Source: Pseudomonadota bacterium (GTDB lineage: Bacteria; Pseudomonadota; Alphaproteobacteria; SP197). From it: a stretch of DNA of 33,979 nt. Under the pieces are notes generated by a model. It was given only the letters and a program-made list of their open reading frames with translations, searched no databases and was not told the origin of the DNA. Both the position numbers and the translations under genes were made by a program. Position 1 is the stretch's first letter; every line of letters starts with the position of its first letter. The stretch lies in assembly GCA_027592745.1 (NCBI GenBank), contig JAQCLG010000022.1:1-33979 (forward strand), given 5' to 3'. This document shows positions 24,660 through 33,130 of this stretch, in pieces.

Positions 24660-24734
24660 GAGGTCAGATCCTTCAGGCCGATGTCGCAGGCGCTCACCAT
24701 GGGATCACATACGATTTCACGGGCCGGCCCGGGT

Positions 24735-24986
24735 TCAGCCGCCCTTGATCGGCGGGAACACCGTGACCCGTTCGCCATCCTGCAACACGCGGCTCGCCTG
24801 GTCACGTTCGCGCACGGCGACATCGTCGACCAGCGTCAGGCTGAGTTCGGCGCCGGCGACATCGAGGCGTTCGAGCAGGCCCGCAAGGGTGGTGCCTTCG
24901 GAGACCTCGATCTCGCCGTTGCCCTGGTCATCGATGCCGGGAACCGGATCGCCCAGATAGGCCACCAGCTTGACGGCGATCCTCAC
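24735..24986 (-). CDS. MoaD/ThiS-family sulfur-carrier-like protein
   Basis: 83 residues, beta-grasp fold. It starts at GTG 24986, which overlaps the aldehyde oxidoreductase stop (GTGA). The start is fixed by VRIAVKLVAYL, the usual first strand. The C terminus reads VTVFPPIKGG, with the terminal Gly-Gly that is adenylated and thiocarboxylated in MoaD or ThiS. No MoeB/ThiF, MoaE or thiamine genes are adjacent. Small MoaD-like proteins commonly accompany AOR-family genes, where they are thought to help form the bis-pterin cofactor; this is the likely role here. Confidence 0.9.
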   Translation of the reverse strand: MRIAVKLVAYLGDPVPGIDDQGNGEIEVSEGTTLAGLLERLDVAGAELSLTLVDDVAVRERDQASRVLQDGERVTVFPPIKGG

Positions 24987-26812
24987 GTCAGGCCGAGGCG
25001 CGTCAGCGTCTGGCCGCGCGGCACGCCCTCCTCGTCCCAGCCGCGCAGTGCGTAGTATTCCGGCAGCAGCTCGTCGAGGCGGGCGACCTGCCCCTTGGCC
25101 GTACCGGTCTTCACCGGCTCGTGCAGCATGCGTGAGGGCAGGCTGTCGTCCTTGCGGGTCAGCCCGGCCTTCAGGTTGAAGAGCTTCTCCAGGTTCCAGA
25201 TGCGCTCGCCGGTCAGCCGGATGCGGTCGGCGTCCCAGTGGCTTTCGAGCGCACCGTCGAGCATGCCCGCGATCTGGTCGATGTTCACCGCCGCGGCGAT
25301 GAAGGCGCAGATGCCCGCGGAATCGAACATGGCCGCACGTTCGTCCTGGCTCGCGCGCACGATCTCCGCCTTGCCCTCCAGCTCTGCAGTCTGGAAGTCC
25401 GAGGCAAAAGGGCTGGCGCGCAGGTGGCAGGCACCCCGGTTGGAGGTGGCATAGGCCAGCGCCATGCCCTGCATCGCGCGGGGGTCGTAACCGGCGAACT
25501 CCTGGCCCTTGGAAACCATGGCGAGTTCGGGCCGGCCGTACTTCTCGGTCAGACGCCTTGCCCCGAGGCCGACCATGGCGCCGAAACCCTCGCCCCTGGC
25601 GGTGAGTTCGGTCATGGCGACCAGGCCCTCGGCCGAACCGAACGAAAGATCGATGCCGCCGGTGTCCTCCAGGGTGATGGCGCCCTCCTCGAACAGCTCC
25701 ATGGCGGCGGCCAGGGAGCCGCCGTAGGAAATCGTGTCCATGCCGTCCTCGTTGCACACGAAGTTGGCGAAGGTCACGGCGTCGATGTCGTCGACGCCGA
25801 CCATGGCGCCGAGGGCAAAGACGTTCTCGTATTCCAGGCCGCCCGAGGCGGTGTGGTACTGCGGCTTGCCCTTGATCGAGAAATGTTCGGGATCGATCTG
25901 GGCGATGCGGCCGCAGGCGATGGTGCAGGCAAAACAGGCCTTGTTGGTGACAAGGTTGGTGACGCCGTTGGGGCCGTGGGGTTTCTGGGAGGCCGCGGCG
26001 TTGAGCTTGTCGGTGCCCTCGAACTGCACATCGCGCTCGTTGCGCGTGGGCAGGCTGCCATGGGCGTTGGTTACGTCCATCATGGCATGGGTGCCGAGTT
26101 TCATCAGGCGCTGGCGCGAGGCATGGGGCTGCAGCGTGCCCTTGGCGTTGGCGACCGCGGCCATGAAGGCCCGGGGGTCGTGCACGGTGACGCCGCCGGT
26201 GCCGCGCGCGGCCACGGCCTTGAGGTTCTTGGAACCCATGACCGCGCCCACGCCGGAACGTCCGGCGGCGCGGTGGAGTTCGTTGACGACGCAGGCAAAA
26301 CGCACCAGGCGTTCGCCCGCCCGCCCGATCGAGGCGACCTTGACCGCGGGATCGCCCAGTTCCGTCTTGATCGCCGGCTCGACCTCCCAGACCGAACGGC
26401 CCCAGAGATGGCCGGCGTCGCGCAGCTCGGCGCGGTCGTCGCAGATCCAGAGATAGACCGGACGTTCCGAGCGGCCATGGATGACGACCATGTCCCAGCC
26501 GGCAAGCTTGATCTCGGCCCCCACCTTGCCGCCGGAATTGGAGCAGGCGATGGCGCCGGTCAGCGCCCCCTTGGTGATGACGGCGTAGCGCCCCGCGGTG
26601 GGCGCCATGGTGCCGGTGAGCGGGCCGGTCGCAAAAATCAGGACGTTGCCGGGATAGAGCGCATCGACGGCCGGGTCCATCGATTCCATCAGGTACTTGG
26701 TCGCCAGACCGCGCTGGCCCATGTACTGCTCGGCCCATTCTCGGTTGAGCGGTTCGCTGACGCAGGTCCCTGCCGTCAGGTCCACGCGCAAAATCTTTCC
26801 CGTCCAGCCCAT
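24983..26812 (-). CDS. Aldehyde ferredoxin oxidoreductase family (tungstopterin) protein
   Basis: 609 residues, normal AOR size. The N-terminal pterin domain begins MGWTGKILRVDLT and has RGLATKYL, FATGPLTGT and ACSNSGGKVGAEIKLAGWD. The motif RFACVVNELHRAAGRSGVGA is typical of AORs. The 4Fe-4S ligands CFACTIAC (Cys293, Cys296, Cys300) and GICAF (Cys502) have the same spacing as Pyrococcus furiosus AOR Cys288/291/295/494. These enzymes oxidise aldehydes to acids with ferredoxin, or the reverse. The start has GAGGGG 8 nt upstream. It heads a same-strand run that continues with the MoaD-like protein and ends with modA. In aerobic alphaproteobacteria it would need a low-potential partner that is not in the window. 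Confidence 0.92.
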   Translation of the reverse strand: MGWTGKILRVDLTAGTCVSEPLNREWAEQYMGQRGLATKYLMESMDPAVDALYPGNVLIFATGPLTGTMAPTAGRYAVITKGALTGAIACSNSGGKVGAEIKLAGWDMVVIHGRSERPVYLWICDDRAELRDAGHLWGRSVWEVEPAIKTELGDPAVKVASIGRAGERLVRFACVVNELHRAAGRSGVGAVMGSKNLKAVAARGTGGVTVHDPRAFMAAVANAKGTLQPHASRQRLMKLGTHAMMDVTNAHGSLPTRNERDVQFEGTDKLNAAASQKPHGPNGVTNLVTNKACFACTIACGRIAQIDPEHFSIKGKPQYHTASGGLEYENVFALGAMVGVDDIDAVTFANFVCNEDGMDTISYGGSLAAAMELFEEGAITLEDTGGIDLSFGSAEGLVAMTELTARGEGFGAMVGLGARRLTEKYGRPELAMVSKGQEFAGYDPRAMQGMALAYATSNRGACHLRASPFASDFQTAELEGKAEIVRASQDERAAMFDSAGICAFIAAAVNIDQIAGMLDGALESHWDADRIRLTGERIWNLEKLFNLKAGLTRKDDSLPSRMLHEPVKTGTAKGQVARLDELLPEYYALRGWDEEGVPRGQTLTRLGLT

Positions 26813-26942
26813 GCGATGCCCCTCGTTGCTGTCGTGCGCCCGGATGTCGTGCCGCCGGGCGGTGCCGTTGCGGAGCCTAGCCGAAGGCACCGGCCGTCGC
26901 TATCGTTGCGACACCCCGTCCCTGCCCTGACCGGCCCTCGTC

Positions 26943-28787
26943 ATGCCCCACCTGCCCTTGCTGTTGCTCCTGCTTGCCGTGCTGGCCGCGCCGACGGGCG
27001 CGGGCGCCGACGACGCAGCGCTGGTCGCACGCGCCGAGGCGGCCGCCAGCCAGGCCCGCGAGGCCGCCGAACGGGGCTACGAGGCCGAACGGCTCGCCGA
27101 GAACACCGCGGCACGGGCCATCGCGGCCGCCGAGAAGGCGCGCAACCTGCCCGGCGACCGCATCGAGCACATCGCCTACGACACCGGCGACTACTACGGC
27201 GAGGTCCGCCGCGGCGATGCCGACGGCCTGGGCGTCTTCACCTTCCACACCGGCACGCGCTACGAGGGCGAATTCCACAACGGCAGGTACCACGGCTACG
27301 GCGTGGTCCATTTTCTCGACCAGGACGCCTGGCACGGCGACCGTTTCGAGGGCCAGTTCGTCGACGACACGGCCCAGGGCCATGGCATCTATCACTATCT
27401 TTCCACGGCACAGGGCGAGGGCCAGGGCGACCGTTACGCCGGCGAGATCGACGACTGGATCCTGCAGGGTTACGGCGTCTACCACTATCTGGGCGGTGAC
27501 GACTGGCACGGCACGGTGGCCGCGGGAACCTTCGTGTCGGGGCTCAACGATGGGTACGCCGTGTTCGACTATGCCGGCGCGAACGCACTGGCCGGCGACC
27601 GCTACGAAGGCGCCGTCTCCAACGACCTTGCCGAAGGTTACGGCGTCTACTACGACGACGACGGTTCGCGTCTCTACGGCCTTTGGCACGAGAACCTGCC
27701 AGACGAGGACCAGACCGTCTTCGTGGCCGCCGGCGATTCTCCTGCGGCTTCCGCCGACGCAAGCGGCGGAGTGGTCGGGAGCTCCGGGTCCTCTTCCAGC
27801 AGTGCGGGTTCCGGCGCGGTCACCTATGACTGGGTCGAGGATGACGGCGGCACGACTTACGGTGGCACGACTTACGGCGGTTCGGGCGGCGATTCCGGCG
27901 GCGGCGATGCCAGCCAGAGCATGGTGCGCACAGCCCAGGAACTGCTCGATGCACTGGGGTATCCGGTCGGCTCGGTCGACGGCTTCTTCGGACCCCAGAC
28001 CGAACGCGCCATCCTTGCCTTCCAGAACGACATGGGGCTGGCGGCGACCGGCACGGTCGACGACTCCCTCCTGATCGCCCTGCGCACCGCCTCGACCATG
28101 GCCGCCCGGCTCGGCCGCGACGCAGGCATCGGCAGCGGCACGACACCCGATCCCGGCCTGGAACTGATGGCCACGGGCACGGCATTCCAGATCGCCCAGG
28201 GCGGCGGTTTCGTCACCAACCAGCATGTCGTGGAGGGCTGCGTCGAGGTACGCATCCGCGATGTCGGCACCGCCAGTGTGGTCGCCGCCAACAGCGCCAA
28301 CGACCTTGCCTATCTGCACGCCGAAAGCGGGGCCGAACTGCCGGTCGCGGTGTTCCGCTCGCAGCCCAAGCTGGCGCGCGGCGAGACCGTCGTCGCCATG
28401 GGCTTTCCGCTGCACGGCACGCTGGCCAGCCAGGGCAATGTCACCGTCGGCACGGTGAGCGCGCTGGCCGGCTACAACGACGACTTCCGCGAACTGCAGT
28501 TTTCCGCGCCGATCCAGCCCGGCAACAGCGGCGGGCCGCTGATCGACCACAGCGGCCATGTCGTCGGCATCGTTTCCTCCGAGCTGGTCTCGGAGATCGC
28601 CGAGGAAGTGCCCCAGAACGTCAACTTCGCGATCAAGGCCGAGATCGTCGTGGCCTTCCTTGGCGCCCACGGCATCGATCCGCTGGTTGCGGCATCGGAC
28701 GAACGCATGGCCGTCGAGGACGTCGCCACCCTGGCCGAGAGTTACACACGCCTCGTCGAATGCTGGGCCGATCCCCGCACCTACTGA
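26943..28787 (+). CDS. Secreted MORN-repeat / peptidoglycan-binding / trypsin-like protein
   Basis: 614 residues. Order: signal peptide (1-22, LPLLLLLLAVLAAPTGAGA), Ala/Glu-rich coiled coil (about 25-70), five to six MORN-like repeats (about 75-250: YYGEVRRGDADGLGVFTF, RYEGEFHNGRYHGYGVVHF and so on), a Ser/Gly-rich linker (about 265-325), a peptidoglycan-binding domain (about 328-385: AQELLDALGYPVGSVDGFFG, then FQNDMGLAATGTVDDSL), then a trypsin-like S1 domain (about 405-590) with His428 (TNQHVVEG), Asp454 (NDLAYLHA) and Ser529 (QPGNSGGPL). The triad is complete. It is likely periplasmic or cell-wall attached and possibly stress-responsive. No chaperone partner is adjacent. Divergent from the AOR gene (130 bp) and convergent with creD (7-nt overlap). 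Confidence 0.88.
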   Translation: MPHLPLLLLLLAVLAAPTGAGADDAALVARAEAAASQAREAAERGYEAERLAENTAARAIAAAEKARNLPGDRIEHIAYDTGDYYGEVRRGDADGLGVFTFHTGTRYEGEFHNGRYHGYGVVHFLDQDAWHGDRFEGQFVDDTAQGHGIYHYLSTAQGEGQGDRYAGEIDDWILQGYGVYHYLGGDDWHGTVAAGTFVSGLNDGYAVFDYAGANALAGDRYEGAVSNDLAEGYGVYYDDDGSRLYGLWHENLPDEDQTVFVAAGDSPAASADASGGVVGSSGSSSSSAGSGAVTYDWVEDDGGTTYGGTTYGGSGGDSGGGDASQSMVRTAQELLDALGYPVGSVDGFFGPQTERAILAFQNDMGLAATGTVDDSLLIALRTASTMAARLGRDAGIGSGTTPDPGLELMATGTAFQIAQGGGFVTNQHVVEGCVEVRIRDVGTASVVAANSANDLAYLHAESGAELPVAVFRSQPKLARGETVVAMGFPLHGTLASQGNVTVGTVSALAGYNDDFRELQFSAPIQPGNSGGPLIDHSGHVVGIVSSELVSEIAEEVPQNVNFAIKAEIVVAFLGAHGIDPLVAASDERMAVEDVATLAESYTRLVECWADPRTY

Positions 28788-30199
28788 GCGGCGACCGGCA
28801 CGGCACCGGGGCTTCCGAGCCGGCGCGGGACGTACATCGCGACCGACAGCAGGACGAAGAGGCCGAGCGAGCCGCCCAGCAGGGCGAAGTCCTGCATGTC
28901 GAGCAGCACGTAGAGCCAGGCGTAGGCTGCCCCCAGTACGGCAACAAAGGTCGCCATGCGCCGCCAGCCGCCGGCGATGGCGCGGGTGAACAACCCGGTC
29001 TGGGCAAGCACGGCAATGCAGCTTGCCAGATAGGCCGGGCCGAACCCCCAGACCTCGGCCAGCGAGAGCAGCAGCAGGTAGAAGAGGCAGAGCGCCAGAG
29101 CGACAAGGCCGTAGTGGACGATGTGCACCGCCACACCCCCGGTCGCCTCGAACATGACATAGACGAAGAAGGTCGTGACGACGAAGAGCATGCCGTATTT
29201 CACGGCGCGTTCGACCATGCGGTAGGTGTCGACCGGCTGGAGCAGGCGCAGGCCGAAGGCGGCGTCGCGCGCCGCGGCCGTAGCGGTGGGCGAGGACAGC
29301 ACCGACCATGCCGCCACCGCCAGGTTGCTGCCGGCCTGGCTCCAGAGCGCCTCGAAGCCCTCCGGCGTGATGTCGCGCTGGACCGGCAGGCGGGCCCCCA
29401 GGAAACAGGGCGAGGCCCAGGGCGAGGACATCGCCACCTCGATCTGGCGGGCACCCGGCACGATCATGATGTCCTGGCTGCCGCGCGCCACCATGGCGAG
29501 GGTGACACGCGCCAGGGCGCCGGGCTCTACCGCGACGGGCGCGACAAGGCGCACGGTGCCGCCGGGGCCGCTCAGCCCGGAAGGATCGCGCTCGACCGTC
29601 ATGACCTGCGTGTGCTCGCCCTGGGCGACCATGACGTCGCCTTCCAGGGATTGCGGGGCCGCGACGTCGAGAACCAGGCGCGCAGCGGCCCAGTCGACGA
29701 CGATGTCGCCGACGGGCACACCGAAGGCACGGGCGATCTCAGCGGCGGCGGGCACGGCAAAGCCGCCGTCGAGGTCGAAGCCGCTGCGGTAGAGCACGAT
29801 GTCGAACAGGCCGCGGCGGCGCAGCTCGGGTTCCATGTGCAGGTCGAGCCCGGCGCGTTCGGCGACCAGGCCGAAGTGGCGCGGGCTGGCCCGCCGCTTG
29901 CCGTCGCGCGTGGTCTCGAAGACCGTCACGGGAATGTCGAGATAGGGCAGATAGAAGGTGCGAGCACCGCCCCAGCCGCGTTCGACATCGGCGGTCGCCT
30001 GTTCCCGCCCGGCCATGCGCTCCTACACCAGGCCGCCGACCGACCACAGCGGGATCTGTGCCAGCGCGCAGAGCAGCGCGATGAGGCAGAGCCGGGTGCC
30101 GAAGCCGCCGCGCCCGATGCGTTCGAGACAACCGCCGCGCCTGGGCGGCGGCGTCTGGCCATTCCCGTCGTCCCGCGCCTGTGGATCGTTGCCGCTCAT
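28781..30199 (-). pseudogene. creD: CreD-family inner-membrane protein, interrupted by TAG
   Basis: From ATG 30199 the frame encodes CreD (about 472 codons including one stop) but has TAG at codon 59 (30023-30025). The N-terminal part ends in a membrane segment (LIALLCALAQIPLWSVGGLV), then the stop, then ERMAGREQATADVERGWGG, which begins the periplasmic CreD domain. CreD proteins commonly have an aromatic or polar residue at this point followed by ER. The rest is intact: a large periplasmic region (about 60-320) and six C-terminal membrane segments. An internal ATG (30016) sits just after the TAG, with TAGGAG only 3 nt upstream, so reinitiation is conceivable; the product would lack the first membrane segment. 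CreD is an envelope protein of the CreBC regulon in other bacteria; creBC is not here. Its own final stop is also TAG. Confidence 0.82.
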
Positions 30200-30200
30200 T

Positions 30201-30226
30201 GCCTGCTCCGCCTCGATGGAGCAGGC
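30201..30226 (-). promoter_or_regulatory. Hairpin sequestering the creD ribosome binding site
   Basis: GCCTGCTCC (30201-30209) and GGAGCAGGC (30218-30226) form a perfect 9-bp inverted repeat with an 8-nt loop, ending 1 nt before the creD ATG. On the minus-strand transcript the 3' arm reads GGAGCAGGC-A-ATG, so the GGAG Shine-Dalgarno core (6 nt from ATG) is base-paired. This would lower translation initiation unless the helix is opened. Confidence 0.6.
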
Positions 30227-30297
30227 AGGCTGCAGCCGCCTCTTGGCCCCCGCGGGGCCGATCCGCGGTCATTTCAAGGCAATCAGCCCGATCCGAT

Positions 30298-31485
30298 CTA
30301 ACTGCCCGAGACGAGCCGGACCTTCATGGCGTCGAAGCTCTGCTCGACCCGGGTGCGGTCGGCGGGGTCGCGCACGACGGCGTGGAGCGCCACGACCTCG
30401 CCGCGGGAGAACACACCCAAGGTCTCCAGGGCGTATTCGCCGGCGGCATCGGCGCAGAGCAGCGAGGAACGCCCGAAGGCATCGCCTGTCCCGTCGTTGC
30501 CGTTCAGGGGTTCGATGCGGATCAGCCGCGCGGCGACCTCGCCCCGGCACATGTGCGCGGCATCGTCGACGAGTTCCGCGAGACCCTTCCTGGCGCCGGG
30601 CCGCGCGCCGAAGACCGTGACGAAGACGTCCGTGCGTCCCTGCCAGGCGGTGCCCGACAGCAGCGCGTTCCGCCCGTAGCGGTCCTGCGTCGCCTGGGGG
30701 CTGGCAACCACGAGATCGGCAAAGCCGCGCTCGCGGACCAGGCTCATGACGTTGTCGTTGAGCCGGGCGCGCGCCGCCTCGTCGAGTTCCAGGCCGTAGA
30801 TCGCGAAGGCGCCGTCGCCGGCCTCGTCGCCGGTTTCGCGATCCAGGCATGCGTACAATGCGGGAATGGCGATGCGGGCGTCATCGAGCGGATAGACCAG
30901 GATGTCGCTGCCCGAGGTGATGCTGAGTTCCTCGCCCTCGGCAATGATCTCGGCCAGGGCCAGCCCGGTGCCCAGATTGGCCCACAGGACATTGCCGCTG
31001 GGCGCCAGGGTGACCGAGAGTTCGGCCGCGGAATCGACGCGGATGACAGCGGTACTGCCCGGCTGGAGGGACTGGGCGTCCCAGCCGGGCGCCGAGAACT
31101 GCAGGAACAGCCTGCCCTGCCAGCCCACGGAAAAGGCCAGGCGCGCCTCCCTGGGCCCCCAGGCGACCAGGCATTGCAGGAAAGCGCCTTCGGTCGCCTG
31201 GGCGTAGCCGTCCCAGGTACCGGCAGGTATGCGCAGGGCGTTGAACTCGTAGGCATCGGCCTTGCCGGCCTCGCGGTCGAGCGCGGCGCGCAGCCCGGCC
31301 GCCGGCGCCTCGTCGATGGCGACCGCCTCGACCTCGGGCAGGGCCTCGTTGAACTCCGCCACGCCGGAGGACTTTACCGCGGCCTCGGTCATGTCGGTTT
31401 CGCAGGCCGCCAGGACGAAGGCCAGGGGCAGAAGGGCGCGGACAAGGCCGCGCCAGTGTCGGGTCAGGGTAAAGGCTGGCCTCAA
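30298..31485 (-). CDS. Putative outer-membrane lipoprotein of unknown function
   Basis: About 395 residues if TTG 31485 is the start. AGGG lies 9 nt upstream, and the signal peptide then has a normal length with lipobox VLAAC (Cys28) and Glu at +2, which favours outer-membrane retention. ATG 31542 is an alternative that would add 19 residues before the signal sequence and place the start over the palindrome at 31516-31533. The mature protein (EALPEVEAVAIDEAPAAGLR, later FAIYGLELDEAARARL, and GRSSLLCADAAGEYALETLG) is not one I recognise. It has four Cys after the lipid Cys and no membrane segment. It ends in TAG, 98 nt before creD on the same strand. Confidence 0.75.
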   Translation of the reverse strand: MRPAFTLTRHWRGLVRALLPLAFVLAACETDMTEAAVKSSGVAEFNEALPEVEAVAIDEAPAAGLRAALDREAGKADAYEFNALRIPAGTWDGYAQATEGAFLQCLVAWGPREARLAFSVGWQGRLFLQFSAPGWDAQSLQPGSTAVIRVDSAAELSVTLAPSGNVLWANLGTGLALAEIIAEGEELSITSGSDILVYPLDDARIAIPALYACLDRETGDEAGDGAFAIYGLELDEAARARLNDNVMSLVRERGFADLVVASPQATQDRYGRNALLSGTAWQGRTDVFVTVFGARPGARKGLAELVDDAAHMCRGEVAARLIRIEPLNGNDGTGDAFGRSSLLCADAAGEYALETLGVFSRGEVVALHAVVRDPADRTRVEQSFDAMKVRLVSGS

Positions 31486-31515
31486 GTGTTCGGTCCCTGT
31501 TGCATCGGAAAGGAA

Positions 31516-31533
31516 ATTGAACGAACGTTCAAT
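31516..31533. promoter_or_regulatory. Palindrome between the lipoprotein and SDR genes
   Basis: ATTGAAC-GAAC-GTTCAAT is a perfect 7-bp inverted repeat with a 4-nt spacer; the central GAACGTTC is itself palindromic. It lies in the divergent region, 31 bp beyond the lipoprotein TTG start and 71 bp before the SDR ATG. The size suits a TetR-family dimer. No regulator is adjacent. Confidence 0.5.
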
Positions 31534-31604
31534 GCTGATCATCCGCGTGGGCCCTACGATGCACCAACAGCCTTCGCGATGGAAACGCAGAAGGGAACAC
31601 GGCG

Positions 31605-32366
31605 ATGAAAGGACGGCTGGAAGGCAAGCGCTGCATCGTCAGCGGCGGCACCAAGGGGATCGGGCGCGCCATTGTCACGCGTTTCCTGGAAGAAGGCGCA
31701 CGCGTCGTCGCAACGGCCCGCTCGGCGCACCGCGAGATGCCCGCACAGGGCGACAACCTCGCCTTCCTTGCCGGCGACACGGCCGACCCGACCCATGCCC
31801 GGGCGCTCGTCGCGCTGGCCCAGACACGCTTCGGCGGGCTGGACGTGGTCGTCAACAACGCCGGCATGCAGATCGAGAAGACCATCGCCGACACCACCGA
31901 CGCGGAATGGGACCGCATCTTCGACGTCAACGTGAAGGGCGTCTTCCTGCTCTGCCGCGCCGCCCTGCCCGCGCTGGAAGCCTCCGGCGGCGGCGCCATC
32001 GTCAACATCGGCTCCTACGACGGCTTCGTCGCCGACCCCGGCCTTGCCGCCTACTGCGCGACCAAGGGGGCGGTCCATGCCCTGAGCCGCGCCATCGCGG
32101 TCGACCACGGCCACCAGAACATCCGCTGCAACGTGATCTGCCCCGGATGGATCAAGACGGAGATGATGGATGCCTATCTCCAGAGCGTTCCCGATCCGCA
32201 GGCCGCCGCGGGCAGGCTCGATGCCAACCAGCCGATCGGACGCGTGGGACAACCCCGCGACATCGCCAACATGGCGCTGTGGCTGGCTTCCGACGAGGCG
32301 GCCTTCACCACCGGCCAGCTCTTCGTCTGCGACGGCGGCCTGACGGCGCGCGCGCCGCAGCCCTGA
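31605..32366 (+). CDS. SDR-family oxidoreductase
   Basis: 253 residues, classical short-chain dehydrogenase/reductase. Cofactor motif VSGGTKGIG (12-20), Asp at DTAD (58-61) and NNAG (84-87). The catalytic residues are Ser137 (NIGSYDG), Tyr150 and Lys154 (AAYCATKGA), so unlike the SDR at 14317 the active site is complete. C-terminal CDGGLTAR is typical of these tetrameric enzymes. Arg39 in ATARS suggests NADP(H) preference, though this is weak. Substrate unknown. Divergent from the lipoprotein gene; convergent with the hydroxylase gene 7 nt away. Confidence 0.92.
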   Translation: MKGRLEGKRCIVSGGTKGIGRAIVTRFLEEGARVVATARSAHREMPAQGDNLAFLAGDTADPTHARALVALAQTRFGGLDVVVNNAGMQIEKTIADTTDAEWDRIFDVNVKGVFLLCRAALPALEASGGGAIVNIGSYDGFVADPGLAAYCATKGAVHALSRAIAVDHGHQNIRCNVICPGWIKTEMMDAYLQSVPDPQAAAGRLDANQPIGRVGQPRDIANMALWLASDEAAFTTGQLFVCDGGLTARAPQP

Positions 32367-32373
32367 AGGCCGC

Positions 32374-33045
32374 TCAGGTATCGGCCCACATGCGCAGCAG
32401 GTTGAAGCGCGCCTTCTCCAGGATCATGAAGGTCTCCGAGCCCGGCGCCAGACGGTGGACGTGTTCGGCGGCGATGGCGAGGTCGAGCAGGACCTCGCGC
32501 CGGGCGGGATCGCGGATCAGGCTTTCCATCCAGGTGACCACGGCCAGGCGCTCGCCGCGGGTCACCTCCTCGACGCGATGGAGGAAGTGGGTGGGATAGA
32601 CCACGGCATCGCCGGGATCGAGCTTGATGCGCTGTTCGCCCGGCGCCGTGTCGATGACCAGTTCGCCGCCGTCGTAGCTGGCGGGATCGTTGAGGAAGAT
32701 CGTGATCGAGCAGTCCACGCGGAACGGGTTGGAACCGCCCATGATGACGTTGTCCATGTGGTCGCCGTAGCGCATGCCCGGTTTGTAGCGGCTGAGGATG
32801 GGCGGCATGATGCGGCGCGGGCGCACGAAGACGGCGAGTTGCTTGTTCTGCCACAGGCGCCCCAGCACCATGCGCACGACCTCCTCGCGCTGGTCCTGGC
32901 CGAGCGCCAGTTCCTCGTTGACCTTGCGGTCGGCGACCAGGAAACCGGCCGATTTCATGCCATCGGCGAAGGTGCCCGACCGGGCGGCCTGATGCACCGC
33001 GGCGACGTCCTGGGGCGAGAGAATCTGGCGAATGACCTTGAGCAT
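32374..33045 (-). CDS. PiuC/YbiX-type Fe(II)/2-oxoglutarate dioxygenase (PKHD-type hydroxylase)
   Basis: 223 residues, the normal length of PiuC/YbiX. Fe(II) ligands form the HxD...H facial triad in YGDHMDN (His96, Asp98) and FLHRVEEV (His156), with Arg166 in GERLAVVTWMES binding 2-oxoglutarate. The segment PILSRYKPGMRYGDHMDN is diagnostic of the PKHD family. In other bacteria piuC lies next to TonB-dependent siderophore receptors (PiuA); no receptor is present in this window, so the iron link is unproven. Cytoplasmic. Gene starts at ATG 33045. Confidence 0.9.
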   Translation of the reverse strand: MLKVIRQILSPQDVAAVHQAARSGTFADGMKSAGFLVADRKVNEELALGQDQREEVVRMVLGRLWQNKQLAVFVRPRRIMPPILSRYKPGMRYGDHMDNVIMGGSNPFRVDCSITIFLNDPASYDGGELVIDTAPGEQRIKLDPGDAVVYPTHFLHRVEEVTRGERLAVVTWMESLIRDPARREVLLDLAIAAEHVHRLAPGSETFMILEKARFNLLRMWADT

Positions 33046-33130
33046 GGCGTTACCCTCGAAACCTGCCCCGTTCTAGCCGATGACGGCGGCGCTGGCACCC
33101 CGGGTTCTCGCCGGCCGCTTCTGCGCTAGA

